A DNA stretch of 64,000 bases from Deltaproteobacteria bacterium (GTDB lineage Bacteria > Desulfobacterota > Desulfobulbia > Desulfobulbales > SURF-16). Position numbers and translations under genes: made by a program. Positions 8,854 through 18,728 of the stretch are shown piece by piece (positions within the stretch are counted from its first letter, which is position 1; the number at the start of each line of letters is the position of its first letter). The notes below the pieces were generated by a model. The model was not told where the DNA came from. It worked only from the letters and a program-made list of their open reading frames with translations, and searched no databases. The stretch is taken from NCBI GenBank assembly GCA_016219175.1, contig JACRCD010000076.1, positions 1 through 64,000 of the forward strand, written 5' to 3'.

Positions 8854-11085
8854 ATGTCTTGTAAAGTGACACGACGCCAATTCCTGCAAACCGCGTCCTT
8901 AGCTGCCGCCTCTTTTCCGCTGACCAAGATTGTCTCGGCTGAAACCGGCTTTGCCAGAACTGCTTCTCCTCCGCCTGGAAGTTTTGAGGGAACCCGGACG
9001 GTCACCGGCGGCGTATGCGAGATGTGTTTCTGGCGATGCCAACTGGTTGGGAAAATTCGTGACAATAGACTTATCAAGCTTGAGGGCAACCCGAAAAGTA
9101 TTGATAACGGCAAGTCAATCTGCGCCCGCGGCAATGCCGGCATTAAACTTCTCTATGATCCCGATCGCTTGAAATATCCGCTTAAAAATGTCGGAGAGAG
9201 AGGCAACCCCCAGTGGAAACGGATTTCCTGGGAAGAGGCGCTTAATGAATGCGGCGCCAGGCTGAAGGCGGTTCAGGAAAAATACGGCGGTCATGGCATT
9301 GCCGTTTTTCCCCATGGCTCATCGGCCAAATATCCCATGGATTTTTTTGAAAGAGTGGTCGGGACGCCAAATATAAGCGAGGCATCGTTTTTTCAATGCC
9401 GTGGTATTCGTGACAGCGGCTACATGGCGACATTTGCCACCGCACCCGATGAAAACGTCGACATGGCGAACGCCAAGGCGATTTTTTTGCTTGGCTGCCA
9501 TTTTGGCGAGAACGTGCATGTCTCCCATGTCAAACGGTACCTTAAAGGTTTGGAGAAGGGCGCCAAACTGATTGTCGTTGATCCGCGTTATTCCGCCTCC
9601 GCCGCTAAATCGGATATCTGGGTGCGGATAAAACCGGGCACGGATACGGCTTTTTTGCTCGCTGTCATGAATTACCTGGTGGAAAGGGATAAATTTGACA
9701 AAAAATTTGTCGCCGCCCACTGTGTGGGTTTCCAGCAGTTCAAGAGTGGCATCTCCCACGCCTCTCTTGACTGGGCCGCCAAGATCTGCGATATTCCCGT
9801 TCAACAGATCCGGGAGGTTGCCGAACTTCTCGCCAGCAATGCTCCACATGTTGCCATCCACCCGGGACGGCATGTGAGCTGGCATGGCAATGATTTTCAA
9901 CGCCTGCGAGCCCAGGCCTGTTTAACCGCCCTGCTTGGGGCGGTCGGCGTTCAAGGCGGTTTCGTCAAGCCCAAAGCGCTTAAGGTGAAAGGAATCTCCT
10001 GGGCCAAGGGGGGAGAAGGGGTGGAGCATAATTTGCGACTGCTGGCTGACAAATACCCTTATTCTCCTCCGGGCACCCCAAGTGAATTAATCCGTGATGC
10101 CTGCCTGACAGGCAAGCCTTATCCGATCAAGGCTTGTGTCATCTGGGGGCAGAACCCCATGCAGAGCATCCCCAATCAGCAGAGAACCATGGATGCCTTG
10201 AAACAGATGGAGTTTGTCCTGTGCGTTGACATCATGCCCACCGATATCACCATGTATGCGGACATCCTGCTGCCTGAAGCGAGTTATCTGGAAAGATTCG
10301 ACTTTATTAAAACCGGAACTCAGTGGAATTTGGCCGACAAACACCAGCAATACGTCGCGCCACGGATGCCGCTGGTTGATGCCATGTTTGAGTGCCGGGA
10401 TGGGGTCTGGATCACCAATGAAATCGCCAAACGCATGGGACACGGGGATAAGATTCCGGTAAACAGCCTTGAAGAGAAGGTGAACAGGGAACTTGGCGCC
10501 GTGAACCTTTCCATCGACCAGCTGAGAAAAGAAGAGGGCATTCATATCCGGGATGGCCAAGATCCTTACGGAGTCGCCGATGATTTCGAGGTGCAGCTCT
10601 ATAATGAGGATATCGCAGACAACGGTTATCCTGGCGTGCCGACTTATATTCCGGTGGAAGAGGTCCCGAAGGGTTTTACCCGTCTTGTTTACGGCCGCTC
10701 TCCAGTGCATACCTTCAACCGGACCCAGAATAACGTCTGGCTGCATCATGCCATGCCGGTCAATCCCGTCTGGTTAAACGATGAAGTGGCTGAAAAGATG
10801 GGCTTGCGGGATGGGGATGAGGTCAGTTTGGTTAACAGCGAGGATATCAAATCAACCACCAAGACAGTTGTCAAGGTAACTCCCGGGATTCGTAAAGATA
10901 TTGTCTACATGTATCACGGCTATGGCTCTCGGAATTCCCTGTTGTCCGTAGGAGCTCATGCCGGTATTGATGATCAGGAACTTATCACCAAATTGGCGAT
11001 TGATCCTGAAACCGGTTGTCACGGCATGAGGAATAATTTTGTCAAATTTGTTAAAGACGGAAAAGTGCTTGATATCCCGGCATAG
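8854..11085 (+). CDS. Tat-exported molybdopterin oxidoreductase, PsrA/PhsA-like catalytic subunit
   Basis: This is a periplasmic Mo/W-bisMGD oxidoreductase of 743 residues. The twin-arginine signal TRRQFLQTASLAAAS is at 6-20. A [4Fe-4S] motif, C-x2-C-x3-C-x27-C, uses Cys55, 58, 62 and 90. A Cys at about 182 (FFQCRG) is the likely Mo ligand, as in polysulfide and thiosulfate reductases and formate dehydrogenases. The C-terminal molydopterin-dinucleotide-binding domain begins near 610. The ATG at 8854 is chosen because GGAGG lies 8-12 bp upstream; the GTG at 8848 is too close to it. Substrate is likely an inorganic sulfur compound (polysulfide, thiosulfate, tetrathionate), but arsenate or others cannot be excluded. 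Confidence 0.88.
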   Translation: MSCKVTRRQFLQTASLAAASFPLTKIVSAETGFARTASPPPGSFEGTRTVTGGVCEMCFWRCQLVGKIRDNRLIKLEGNPKSIDNGKSICARGNAGIKLLYDPDRLKYPLKNVGERGNPQWKRISWEEALNECGARLKAVQEKYGGHGIAVFPHGSSAKYPMDFFERVVGTPNISEASFFQCRGIRDSGYMATFATAPDENVDMANAKAIFLLGCHFGENVHVSHVKRYLKGLEKGAKLIVVDPRYSASAAKSDIWVRIKPGTDTAFLLAVMNYLVERDKFDKKFVAAHCVGFQQFKSGISHASLDWAAKICDIPVQQIREVAELLASNAPHVAIHPGRHVSWHGNDFQRLRAQACLTALLGAVGVQGGFVKPKALKVKGISWAKGGEGVEHNLRLLADKYPYSPPGTPSELIRDACLTGKPYPIKACVIWGQNPMQSIPNQQRTMDALKQMEFVLCVDIMPTDITMYADILLPEASYLERFDFIKTGTQWNLADKHQQYVAPRMPLVDAMFECRDGVWITNEIAKRMGHGDKIPVNSLEEKVNRELGAVNLSIDQLRKEEGIHIRDGQDPYGVADDFEVQLYNEDIADNGYPGVPTYIPVEEVPKGFTRLVYGRSPVHTFNRTQNNVWLHHAMPVNPVWLNDEVAEKMGLRDGDEVSLVNSEDIKSTTKTVVKVTPGIRKDIVYMYHGYGSRNSLLSVGAHAGIDDQELITKLAIDPETGCHGMRNNFVKFVKDGKVLDIPA

Positions 11086-11130
11086 TCAGACATCCGTGTC
11101 CACGGAAGTGAGCAAGGAGGGGAATCCCTT

Positions 11131-11940
11131 ATGCAGTATGGAATGATAATTGATCTGAACAGATGCGTGGGATGTCACGCCTGCGCAATTGCCTGCAAGG
11201 CGGAATGGGAGGTGCCTGCCGATAAGGGCCGGAACTGGGTCCATCGTCTTGGTCCGGCCAAAACCCCTGAAGGTCTTGCCGCGACCTATTATCCTGGCTT
11301 ATGTAATCACTGTAACGAGCCATCCTGCGTTCCGGCCTGTCCGGCGGATGTTGTTGAAAAAACATTTCATGACAACAGAACCGGAAAAACCCAAACCCTG
11401 CGGGTTGCCGCTACCTATAAAAATCCAGTCAACGGCACGGTGCAGATAGACAGGCATCGTTGCCTGGGCTGCGGGGCCTGTGCCCATGCCTGTCCTTATG
11501 GCGCCCGCTATATCAACCCGGAAATCAAAAATGAGGATATCGGCGGAGAAGGCATTGCCGACAAATGCACCTATTGCCTGCCGAGGGTGGAACAGGGCTT
11601 AGAGCCGGCCTGTGTCCTGACCTGTCTGGCAAATGCCCGTATTTTCGGGGACCTTGATGATCCTGATTCGGAGGTCTCCAGATATGTAAGCAAAGGCGCC
11701 ATAGGCTTGACCTCAGCCGCGGTTCATATTGGTCCCAACAGCAGATACTATGGCAATAAAAAGGACATGCATCTGCTCACCAGCACCTCGGCGCCAACGG
11801 GCACCGGCAAGCCGTCGGCCTCGTTGCGCCGCGGCTTTATCGCCCAATTGACAACGGAGATGAAAAAAGCCGGGGGGCTGGGATTTCTCGGCCTGGCCGG
11901 GGCAGTCATTGCTTCAGATTCGGATGATGATAACGGTTAA
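11131..11940 (+). CDS. four-cluster [4Fe-4S] electron-transfer subunit, PsrB/NrfC/DmsB-like
   Basis: This is a 269-residue ferredoxin-like subunit that should pass electrons to or from the preceding catalytic subunit. Four cysteine groups are seen: CVGCHACAIAC (12-22), the CNHC...CVPACP group near 55-68, CLGCGACAHACPYG near 110, and the CTYC...CVLTC group near 145-165. It lacks a Tat signal and would be exported with its partner. The extreme C-terminus has a short hydrophobic stretch (GGLGFLGLAGAVIA) that might touch the membrane. A strong AAGGAGG site precedes the ATG. No membrane quinol-oxidising subunit follows, which is unusual for this enzyme class. Confidence 0.92.
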   Translation: MQYGMIIDLNRCVGCHACAIACKAEWEVPADKGRNWVHRLGPAKTPEGLAATYYPGLCNHCNEPSCVPACPADVVEKTFHDNRTGKTQTLRVAATYKNPVNGTVQIDRHRCLGCGACAHACPYGARYINPEIKNEDIGGEGIADKCTYCLPRVEQGLEPACVLTCLANARIFGDLDDPDSEVSRYVSKGAIGLTSAAVHIGPNSRYYGNKKDMHLLTSTSAPTGTGKPSASLRRGFIAQLTTEMKKAGGLGFLGLAGAVIASDSDDDNG

Positions 11941-12023
11941 TGAATCGCCTATCCGGCGGACTGCCCTATCAGTCTCTGACTCCTGGAGCCATTACTGGGC
12001 GGGATAACAGGCCGCGATGCATG

Positions 12024-12056
12024 AAAAAGGTCCTGCTGTTTTTCAGCGACCTTTTT
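12024..12056. terminator. bidirectional intrinsic terminator
   Basis: Arms AAAAAGGTC (12024-12032) and GACCTTTTT (12048-12056) form a perfect 9-bp stem with an inner GCTG/CAGC pair. The T tract serves the plus-strand molybdoenzyme operon, and the A tract serves the convergent minus-strand GGDEF gene, whose stop codon lies in the loop. Confidence 0.8.
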
Positions 12057-13692
12057 TACTCTTTTTTGATGAATACATCAGCTTGTCAGCCATGGCGATA
12101 AGCTCCTCAACCGGACAGGGCTTGTGCTCGTCATAGGGAACGACGCCGAAGCTTACCCCGATTTCAAAACCGAGCTCACGTTTTGTGTTTTCTTCCCGAA
12201 TCAATGCCTTAAATCTCTCGGTTATTTTTTTTCCATCCCCGGACTCGGAACTGCCGGAAATCAAAATGGCGAATTCATCCCCGCCGAGGCGGGCGATAAT
12301 ATCAGAACGGCGGAAGGAAGAAAGGATTTTGGCAACCTTGACAAGAAGCATGTCCCCCGTGTCATGACCATATGTATCATTGACCAATTTCAGATTGTCT
12401 ACGTCGGCGAAAAGTAAGAAAAGCCTCCCCTGATTCCGGTCGGCTATGCGCAGCTGTTTTTTGGCCATCATCATAAAGCCGCGGCGGTTTAAAAGACCGG
12501 TAAGCTCATCAGTAATGGAGAGGGAGTGCAGTTTATCCTCCAGTTTTTTCTGATCGGAAATATCAAGAAAGCTTTCAACAATGCAGGGTTTGTCATTAAT
12601 TGTGCAGACTGTCGCTGTTTTCAGTATATGGATTACCTGTCCATTGCTTTTCGTGATAGACCCTGTGCCCTGATAGGTTGACTTTCCCTCCCTGGTAATG
12701 GGACATACCCCGCTCTCCGCGGAGCAGAATAATGTATGGCATCTGTGTTGCAGCATATCCGTTTTCGCTATGTCAAACAATTCAAGGGCGCGGGGATTGG
12801 CGTCAATAATTGCCCTTGTCTCCGCATCAATCACTATTATTCCGGTCTGTACGGAATTAAAAACCGAATGCAGATACTCCTTCGTCTCCATGAGACGTTT
12901 TTCCGCATCCTTTGTCTTGCTGATATCCTTTATGATGGCAACAACCGTCATACTCTCCCGGTCATGAACAGGAAGAAAATTTATGGAAACTTCCTGGTTG
13001 TTGAATTTGACAGGCAGACTGTCGTTTATCTGGATTGGTGTCCTGTCAATATCCCGAAGAATTTCAGCAACACGCAACTGGTCATCTTCGAAAAAGAGAT
13101 GGGTGAAATTTACGGCAAGCAATTTTTCTTGAGTAATACCGGCAAGTCTTTCAGCCGCGGGATTAACGAAAATGATCCGATGGTCAGCGGCGAGTTCCAC
13201 TATCCCCTCGCTCATATTGTTCAGGACAACCTTCAAATGTCTGTTTGCCGCAAGCAGTTCCTTGGAGATTTCCCGGGGAAAGACATTTTCTGTCCCAAAA
13301 ATTTCATGATCATTGGCCGGGTAATTTTTTTCAGTAAAAATTTTTCTGGCAATATCAGTAACATGCGTTACTAAATGGGGGCCCTTGGCTATGCAGGCAT
13401 GAACACCTCTGATCTCACAATCTCCTTGGGCCTCAACCGCCACCCCTGAGATAACCACGATCTTCGTTTGCCCCAGGCTTTTTCTCCCCGCAATCATCTG
13501 ACAGAATTGTTCTCCGCTGATGTTAGGCATGATGAGATCAAGAAAAATGATTTCCGGCACAAAGGTCTCAAGAAGATCAAAAGCGGAAAGTCCGTCTTCA
13601 GCAGTAGCAACATGATAGTTTTCTTTCTCAAGTGCGGAAGAGAGTATTTTCCTGATCAATGGATTATTGTCTACAATCAGAACATTATGCAT
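12043..13692 (-). CDS. response regulator REC-PAS-PAS-GGDEF diguanylate cyclase
   Basis: This 549-residue cytoplasmic protein is predicted to make cyclic di-GMP. The N-terminal receiver domain (about 1-120) has the phospho-acceptor Asp in IIFLDLIMPN. Two PAS domains follow at about 165-285 and 290-390; the second contains a CHTLFCSAESGVCP cysteine segment. The GGDEF domain (about 395-549) retains the active-site motif RLGGDEFAIL. An RRSD inhibitory I-site lies five residues before it, so product feedback is likely. It is a single gene with its own terminator; a partner kinase is not adjacent. Confidence 0.93.
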   Translation of the reverse strand: MHNVLIVDNNPLIRKILSSALEKENYHVATAEDGLSAFDLLETFVPEIIFLDLIMPNISGEQFCQMIAGRKSLGQTKIVVISGVAVEAQGDCEIRGVHACIAKGPHLVTHVTDIARKIFTEKNYPANDHEIFGTENVFPREISKELLAANRHLKVVLNNMSEGIVELAADHRIIFVNPAAERLAGITQEKLLAVNFTHLFFEDDQLRVAEILRDIDRTPIQINDSLPVKFNNQEVSINFLPVHDRESMTVVAIIKDISKTKDAEKRLMETKEYLHSVFNSVQTGIIVIDAETRAIIDANPRALELFDIAKTDMLQHRCHTLFCSAESGVCPITREGKSTYQGTGSITKSNGQVIHILKTATVCTINDKPCIVESFLDISDQKKLEDKLHSLSITDELTGLLNRRGFMMMAKKQLRIADRNQGRLFLLFADVDNLKLVNDTYGHDTGDMLLVKVAKILSSFRRSDIIARLGGDEFAILISGSSESGDGKKITERFKALIREENTKRELGFEIGVSFGVVPYDEHKPCPVEELIAMADKLMYSSKKSKKGR

Positions 13693-13780
13693 TATGCGTA
13701 TTGCGGTCGTTGACGTGATAAGATTTAATAAAATTTAAAAATTAGCACGATAAAGCGGGATGGTAAAGAACAAAACAGAG

Positions 13781-14260
13781 TCAGTCTGCAAGATTTTCTT
13801 GTTGCCTGAGGGCTTCAAAAAGGACAATACCAGCGGCCATGGCCAGATTGAGGCTTCTGATATTGGGATTAGACATGGGAATTGAAAAACAGCGGTCATG
13901 GTAGAGGGAAAGAATATCTTCAGCGATCCCCTTGGTTTCTTTCCCGAAAATAAGATAATCTCCCGGCCGGAAACGGGCCTCCGTGTATTTTCTGCTTACT
14001 TTTTTACTCAAAAAGAAAAGTTTCTTTTCATCCTGGGCCTGCAAAAAATTATCAAAATTGTCCCAGTAGACAATTTTCACAAATTGCCAATAGTCCAGCC
14101 CGGCCCGCTTTAAATATCTGTCATCCGTGCTGAAGCCCAGTGGTCTGACAAGGTGCAGGATAGAGTCGGTAGCCCCGCACAACCTGGCAATACTTCCCGT
14201 ATTCGGGGGAATTTCAGGTTCAACGAGAACAATATTGAATGGCGGCTGGGGGCTTGGCAT
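13781..14260 (-). CDS. trmL: tRNA (cytidine/uridine(34)-2'-O)-methyltransferase TrmL
   Basis: This 159-residue SPOUT methyltransferase should modify the wobble ribose of tRNA-Leu isoacceptors. It begins with the family pattern NIVLVEPEIPPNTGSIARLC and contains GDYLIFGKETKGI and the knot motif IPMSNPNIRSLNLAMAAGIV. Length is typical. Its ATG overlaps the stop of the upstream peptidase gene by one base (TGATG), so translation is probably coupled. Confidence 0.95.
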   Translation of the reverse strand: MPSPQPPFNIVLVEPEIPPNTGSIARLCGATDSILHLVRPLGFSTDDRYLKRAGLDYWQFVKIVYWDNFDNFLQAQDEKKLFFLSKKVSRKYTEARFRPGDYLIFGKETKGIAEDILSLYHDRCFSIPMSNPNIRSLNLAMAAGIVLFEALRQQENLAD

Positions 14261-15582
14261 CAGAGCAGGGTTAACTGTTCATCCGGCTCAATCACCAAAT
14301 GCCGGACATAGAGGGTTCCCGGCAGTGAAGTCGATCCAACCAGGCGGGTAAGCACATTGATATCATTTTGAAAACGGGCGAGCTCCTCACCCTGTAACAC
14401 GGATTTCGGTTGGAATTCCATGGAAAAAGGATCGTAGAATTTGTCATGCTGCTGCAAACGATAATCGAGGTGAGGACCTGTGGAAAACCCGGATGATCCC
14501 ACATAACCGATTACCTGTTTCTGGTTTACCGCGCTTCCACATTGTAAATCTTCGCTGAACCGGGACAGATGTCCATAATACGTTTTATAGCCGCCGGCGT
14601 GGGTCAAGACAATCTGTCGTCCGAAACCTCCTTGAAAACCGGCAAAGGATACCTTGCCGTCGGCTGTTGCCATGACAGGAGTGCCGGCGGGTGCGGCAAA
14701 ATCAACCCCCAGATGGGGGCGAATAATGCCTGAGATCGGGTGAATACGCCTTAAATTGAAATTGGAGGTAACCTTGCCAAGGGGCACGGGCGATTTAATA
14801 AATGAGGTTCCCAGCTCCCGGCCTTCGGTATCGTAAAAAGAACCGGCCTTTTCTTCGGACCGGTAAAAATAACCTTCATACATTTCGCCGGAACATTGTT
14901 GATACCGGGCATAGAGAATGTTGCCATAGCCGATGAATTGATCGTCTTTGTAATATTTTTCAAAAACAATCAGAAAGGAATCGTCCTTCTGGGTTTGGGT
15001 GTTGAAGTCCATGCGGGATGAGAAAATGTCGGCAAAGGCATAAATCAGAGCCGGTTGTAATTGTTGCTGGGAAAACGCCTCAAAAAGAGAAGTCGAGATC
15101 ACCCCCTCAATCATGCAGGTATTGACATCAACATCTATGGTGTCCTTTTCAGCGACAAACGTATCCGCCATTCGCGTAATGGAGTAGGATTCCATGGGGC
15201 TTGACTCATATTCACAGCGCAGGAGCTGCCCTTCATCATCCAGATAGACACGATATTTGTCTTTCGGCCGTAAACGCTTAAAGTCAAGACAGGTGGACAG
15301 ATTGTCAAGAATCAGTTGCCTCACCAGAGGGTCGATGCTGTACCGGGCCAGGGACCTGCTCAGTGTGTCGCCCGAGCGCAACTCGCCCTCCACCATGGTA
15401 TGAAAAGAATCCTGGTTCGTCTTGTTGTTCTCTTGCGCCGGCGGCTCCGGAGGAACCGATGCTATGGCGTTTGCTGATGTGAGATCACTTTGTCTGTCGG
15501 TGGATGGAATGGAACCGAGAGCAAGAAAGGTGCAGAATGCCAGCGGAATAGCGAGCAGGATGATTTTTTTTAACGTTGTCAT
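14260..15582 (-). CDS. M23-family peptidoglycan endopeptidase
   Basis: This is a 440-residue cell-wall hydrolase or LytM-type factor anchored by an N-terminal signal/membrane segment (about 5-26). A SLARYSIDPLVRQLI segment at about 80 resembles the OapA/LysM-like region of MepM-type proteins. The C-terminal LytM domain has HPISGIIRPHLGVDFAAPAGTP (Zn ligands His and Asp), then YGHLSRF and TGPHLDYRL. In the last motif the usual HxH is HxD, so the third Zn ligand is Asp or is lost. Activity is therefore uncertain; such proteins may act as LytM activators. It is in a two-gene operon with trmL. Confidence 0.88.
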   Translation of the reverse strand: MTTLKKIILLAIPLAFCTFLALGSIPSTDRQSDLTSANAIASVPPEPPAQENNKTNQDSFHTMVEGELRSGDTLSRSLARYSIDPLVRQLILDNLSTCLDFKRLRPKDKYRVYLDDEGQLLRCEYESSPMESYSITRMADTFVAEKDTIDVDVNTCMIEGVISTSLFEAFSQQQLQPALIYAFADIFSSRMDFNTQTQKDDSFLIVFEKYYKDDQFIGYGNILYARYQQCSGEMYEGYFYRSEEKAGSFYDTEGRELGTSFIKSPVPLGKVTSNFNLRRIHPISGIIRPHLGVDFAAPAGTPVMATADGKVSFAGFQGGFGRQIVLTHAGGYKTYYGHLSRFSEDLQCGSAVNQKQVIGYVGSSGFSTGPHLDYRLQQHDKFYDPFSMEFQPKSVLQGEELARFQNDINVLTRLVGSTSLPGTLYVRHLVIEPDEQLTLL

Positions 15583-15881
15583 GATGGTCCTTCAAAAAAA
15601 TGTCAATATCAAATTGCCGCAACGATACAATTTTCTCTCATTTTTTGCCAGCAAAAACCAAATGTTATTACAAACCATATTTGTACCGGGAAAAAACTTT
15701 TTATCCTTGATATTCTATGTGTTTTTTTGTTATTTTTTAAAATTGGCATTTGTCGTGATTGATTTATGTTAGCAATTCTCGTACCGTTTTATTGAAAGTG
15801 GCATCCGAAAGTCATATTTTGGAAAATACAGGGAAAATTCAGAAGAATTTCAAGAAGCATAAAACTGGAGTGTTTGAATAA
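15583..15881. other. divergent intergenic region, M23 peptidase / lysC
   Basis: This is an AT-rich spacer with promoters for both flanking genes. No gene, repeat or riboswitch-like structure is seen, apart from one sigma-70-like candidate listed separately. Confidence 0.5.
15743..15770 (+). promoter_or_regulatory. candidate sigma-70 promoter for lysC
   Basis: TTGGCA at 15743-15748 and TATGTT at 15765-15770 are separated by 16 bp, about 110 bp upstream of the lysC start. It is a reasonable but not strong match. Confidence 0.35.
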
Positions 15882-17120
15882 ATGGCACTAATTGTTCAAA
15901 AATTTGGCGGGACGTCTGTCGCTAATCCCGATAAGATCAGAGCCGTAGCGCAGCGGGTAATGGACTGCTACAAACAAGGAAATCAGGTGGTGGTTGTCCT
16001 GTCTGCCATGGCAGGGGAAACAAACCGTTTAGTGGATCTGGCCCATCAGATGCAACCAATACCTGATCCCAGGGAAATGGATGTGCTGCTTGCCATCGGC
16101 GAGCAGGTGACAGTCGCCCTTTTCGCCATGGCAGTCAAGGAAGCGGGGCTTGATGCCGTTTCCCTGCTTGGTGACCAGATAAAGATCAGCACCGACAGCA
16201 TGCATACCAAGGCAAGAATTAAATCGATCAACGCGGATCTCATTAAGAGCTATCTTAATGACGGGAAAATCGTGGTTGTCGCCGGATTCCAGGGAGTGAC
16301 GGAAAAAGGAGACATCACCACCTTGGGCAGGGGTGGATCCGATACCACCGCCGTTGCCCTGGCTGCTGCGCTTGCGGCGAATCAATGCGATATTTTTACC
16401 GATGTGGAGGGCGTCTACACAACAGATCCGAATGTTTGCCCTTCCGCTCGTAAAATTGACAAAATTACCTATGATGAAATGCTCGAACTCGCCAGCCTGG
16501 GGGCCAAGGTGCTCGACATCAGGTCAGTCGGTCTGGCGAAAAGATACAAAGTCCCGGTTCATGTGCGATCAACTTTTACCACAACTGAAGGAACATGGGT
16601 CGTTGAGGAGGATAAAATTATGGAATCCATGCTGGTTTCCGGCGTAACGTATAATAAGAATGAAGCACGTATCACCTTTTCCAAGGTACCGGACACCCCG
16701 GGCATTGCCTCTCGCATCTTCAATCCGATTTCCGATGCCGGCATTGTGGTGGATATGATTATCCAGAACACAAGGGCAGGGGACATGACGGACATGACCT
16801 TTACCGTTCCCCGCACCGATTATGAAAAGGCGATGCGGATCATGAAAAAAACCGCGGCGGAAATCGGCGCGGAAAGCGTCACCGGTGATCCGAAAATCGC
16901 CAAAGTCTCCATTGTCGGAGTCGGCATGCGCAATCATTCAGGCATTGCCACCACCATGTTTCATATCCTGTCCAGGGAAAATATCAATATCTTGATGATT
17001 TCCACCTCGGAAATCAAAATTTCCTGCGTCATTGAAGAAAAATACACCGAGCTTGCGGTTCGGGCTCTGCATGACGCCTTTGAACTGGACAAACAAAATC
17101 TTCCGCTGGAAGAACATTAA
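15882..17120 (+). CDS. lysC: aspartate kinase
   Basis: It phosphorylates L-aspartate, the first step to lysine, methionine, threonine and, in many bacteria, isoleucine. The KFGGTSV nucleotide-binding motif is at about 6-12, and [16 protein letters not shown] lies near 150. Two C-terminal ACT domains (about 265-335 and 345-412) indicate allosteric control by an end product such as lysine or threonine. The 412 residues match the monofunctional class II form. It is followed 15 bp later by cimA, which joins two amino-acid routes in one operon. Confidence 0.97.
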   Translation: MALIVQKFGGTSVANPDKIRAVAQRVMDCYKQGNQVVVVLSAMAGETNRLVDLAHQMQPIPDPREMDVLLAIGEQVTVALFAMAVKEAGLDAVSLLGDQIKISTDSMHTKARIKSINADLIKSYLNDGKIVVVAGFQGVTEKGDITTLGRGGSDTTAVALAAALAANQCDIFTDVEGVYTTDPNVCPSARKIDKITYDEMLELASLGAKVLDIRSVGLAKRYKVPVHVRSTFTTTEGTWVVEEDKIMESMLVSGVTYNKNEARITFSKVPDTPGIASRIFNPISDAGIVVDMIIQNTRAGDMTDMTFTVPRTDYEKAMRIMKKTAAEIGAESVTGDPKIAKVSIVGVGMRNHSGIATTMFHILSRENINILMISTSEIKISCVIEEKYTELAVRALHDAFELDKQNLPLEEH

Positions 17121-17135
17121 GGATAGCAAACACTT

Positions 17136-18728
17136 ATGAGTAAGCAGCTGACAATATACGACACGACTCTTCGAGACGGGACACAGGCGGAGAATTTTAA
17201 TCTGTCCGTTGAGGACAAAATAAGGGTCAGTCTCAAACTGGATCAGCTTGGTATTGATTTTATTGAAGGTGGATGGCCGGGAGCAAATCCCGCCTCCACC
17301 AAGTATTTCGAGGAGATCAGAAATTACGAGTTGAAACATGCGCTGATTTCCGCCTTTGGCAGCACCCGGCTGTTTGCCAATCCCGCTGATGCCGATGCCA
17401 ACCTGCAGGCATTAATCGCCGCCAAAACTCCAGCCATAACTATCTTCGGCAAGAGCTGGGATGTGCATGTTCATGCCGCCCTGCGTATTGAGCTGGAAGA
17501 CAACCTTCTGATCATTGAAGATTCTCTATCCTATCTGCGGCCCCATGTGCGCCACCTGTTTTATGACGCCGAGCATTTTTTTGACGGTTTCAAACTGAAC
17601 AGAGAGTATGCCCTTGCCACCCTTGAGCGGGCCATCAGGGGAGGAGCGGAAATGCTTGTTCTCTGCGACACCAATGGCGGCACGCTCCCCACCGAGGTTC
17701 ATGATATCCTTGCGGAGGTGAAAAAATTCATCAAACAGGGCAAACACCCCGTGGAAATCGGCATTCATGCCCATAATGATTCCGAAACAGCAGTGGCTAA
17801 CTCCCTGCTGGCGATTTCCCTGGGAGCAACCCAGGTGCAGGGCACCATTAACGGCTATGGGGAAAGGTGCGGAAACGCCAATCTGACGTCCATCATGCCT
17901 GCCCTTGCCTTGAAAATGGGGTACACCTTCCATGCCGCGAACAATCTCAGTAAATTGAGCGAAACGTCAAGGTATATCAACGAACTGGCCAATCTGCCCC
18001 ACAACCGTTATCAACCCTATGTGGGCGCCTCTGCCTTTGCCCATAAAGGGGGGATTCATGTCAGCGCTGTCAAACGAAATCCGTTGACTTACGAGCATAT
18101 CGATCCGGAGCTGGTGGGCAATGTGCGTAGAATTCTCATCTCCGATCAATCAGGTCGCAGTAACGTCTTGCATAAAGCCAAGAAATTCGGCATTGATCTC
18201 GACAGCAAGGATCCCGTGGTCACCGCTATCCTGAAAGAATTAAAAAGCTTGGAGAATCAGGGCTTCCAGTTCGAAGGCGCCGAAGCCTCCTTCGAACTTT
18301 TGATGCGCCGCGCCTTGGGCGCACAGCGTAAATATTTTACCCTTCTCGGGTTTCGGGTTATCAATCAGAAATCCGATATCGACCAGCCTCCGCAGGCCGA
18401 GGCGACCATCAGGCTTGAGGTGGGGGGAGAAATGGTGCATACCGCGGCCCTGGGAGATGGGCCGGTCAATGCCCTGGATAACGCGCTGCGTAAGGCACTG
18501 ACCAGCTTTTATCCTTCACTATCGGAAATGTGGCTTGATGATTACCGAGTACGAGTTCTGGCCAGCGATCACGGCACAGGAGCCAGGGTCAGGGTGCTTA
18601 TCGAGTCCAGGGACCGTGAATCCGAGTGGGGGACAGTCGGCGTTTCCCACGATATCCTTGAGGCCAGCTGGCAGGCGCTGGTTGACAGTATTACTTACAA
18701 ACTCATGAAGGATGAAAGAAAAAAGTAA
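17136..18728 (+). CDS. cimA: (R)-citramalate synthase
   Basis: It condenses pyruvate with acetyl-CoA to citramalate, the entry to threonine-independent isoleucine synthesis. The 530 residues contain the DTTLRDGTQ metal-site motif near the N-terminus, the IEGGWPGANP segment typical of CimA rather than LeuA, and HAHNDSETAVANSL (metal ligands). A C-terminal LeuA-type allosteric domain (about 400-530) is present. It lies 15 bp after lysC and overlaps the next gene by 17 bp. The size and motifs fit the long CimA type common in Desulfobacterota. Confidence 0.95.
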   Translation: MSKQLTIYDTTLRDGTQAENFNLSVEDKIRVSLKLDQLGIDFIEGGWPGANPASTKYFEEIRNYELKHALISAFGSTRLFANPADADANLQALIAAKTPAITIFGKSWDVHVHAALRIELEDNLLIIEDSLSYLRPHVRHLFYDAEHFFDGFKLNREYALATLERAIRGGAEMLVLCDTNGGTLPTEVHDILAEVKKFIKQGKHPVEIGIHAHNDSETAVANSLLAISLGATQVQGTINGYGERCGNANLTSIMPALALKMGYTFHAANNLSKLSETSRYINELANLPHNRYQPYVGASAFAHKGGIHVSAVKRNPLTYEHIDPELVGNVRRILISDQSGRSNVLHKAKKFGIDLDSKDPVVTAILKELKSLENQGFQFEGAEASFELLMRRALGAQRKYFTLLGFRVINQKSDIDQPPQAEATIRLEVGGEMVHTAALGDGPVNALDNALRKALTSFYPSLSEMWLDDYRVRVLASDHGTGARVRVLIESRDRESEWGTVGVSHDILEASWQALVDSITYKLMKDERKK

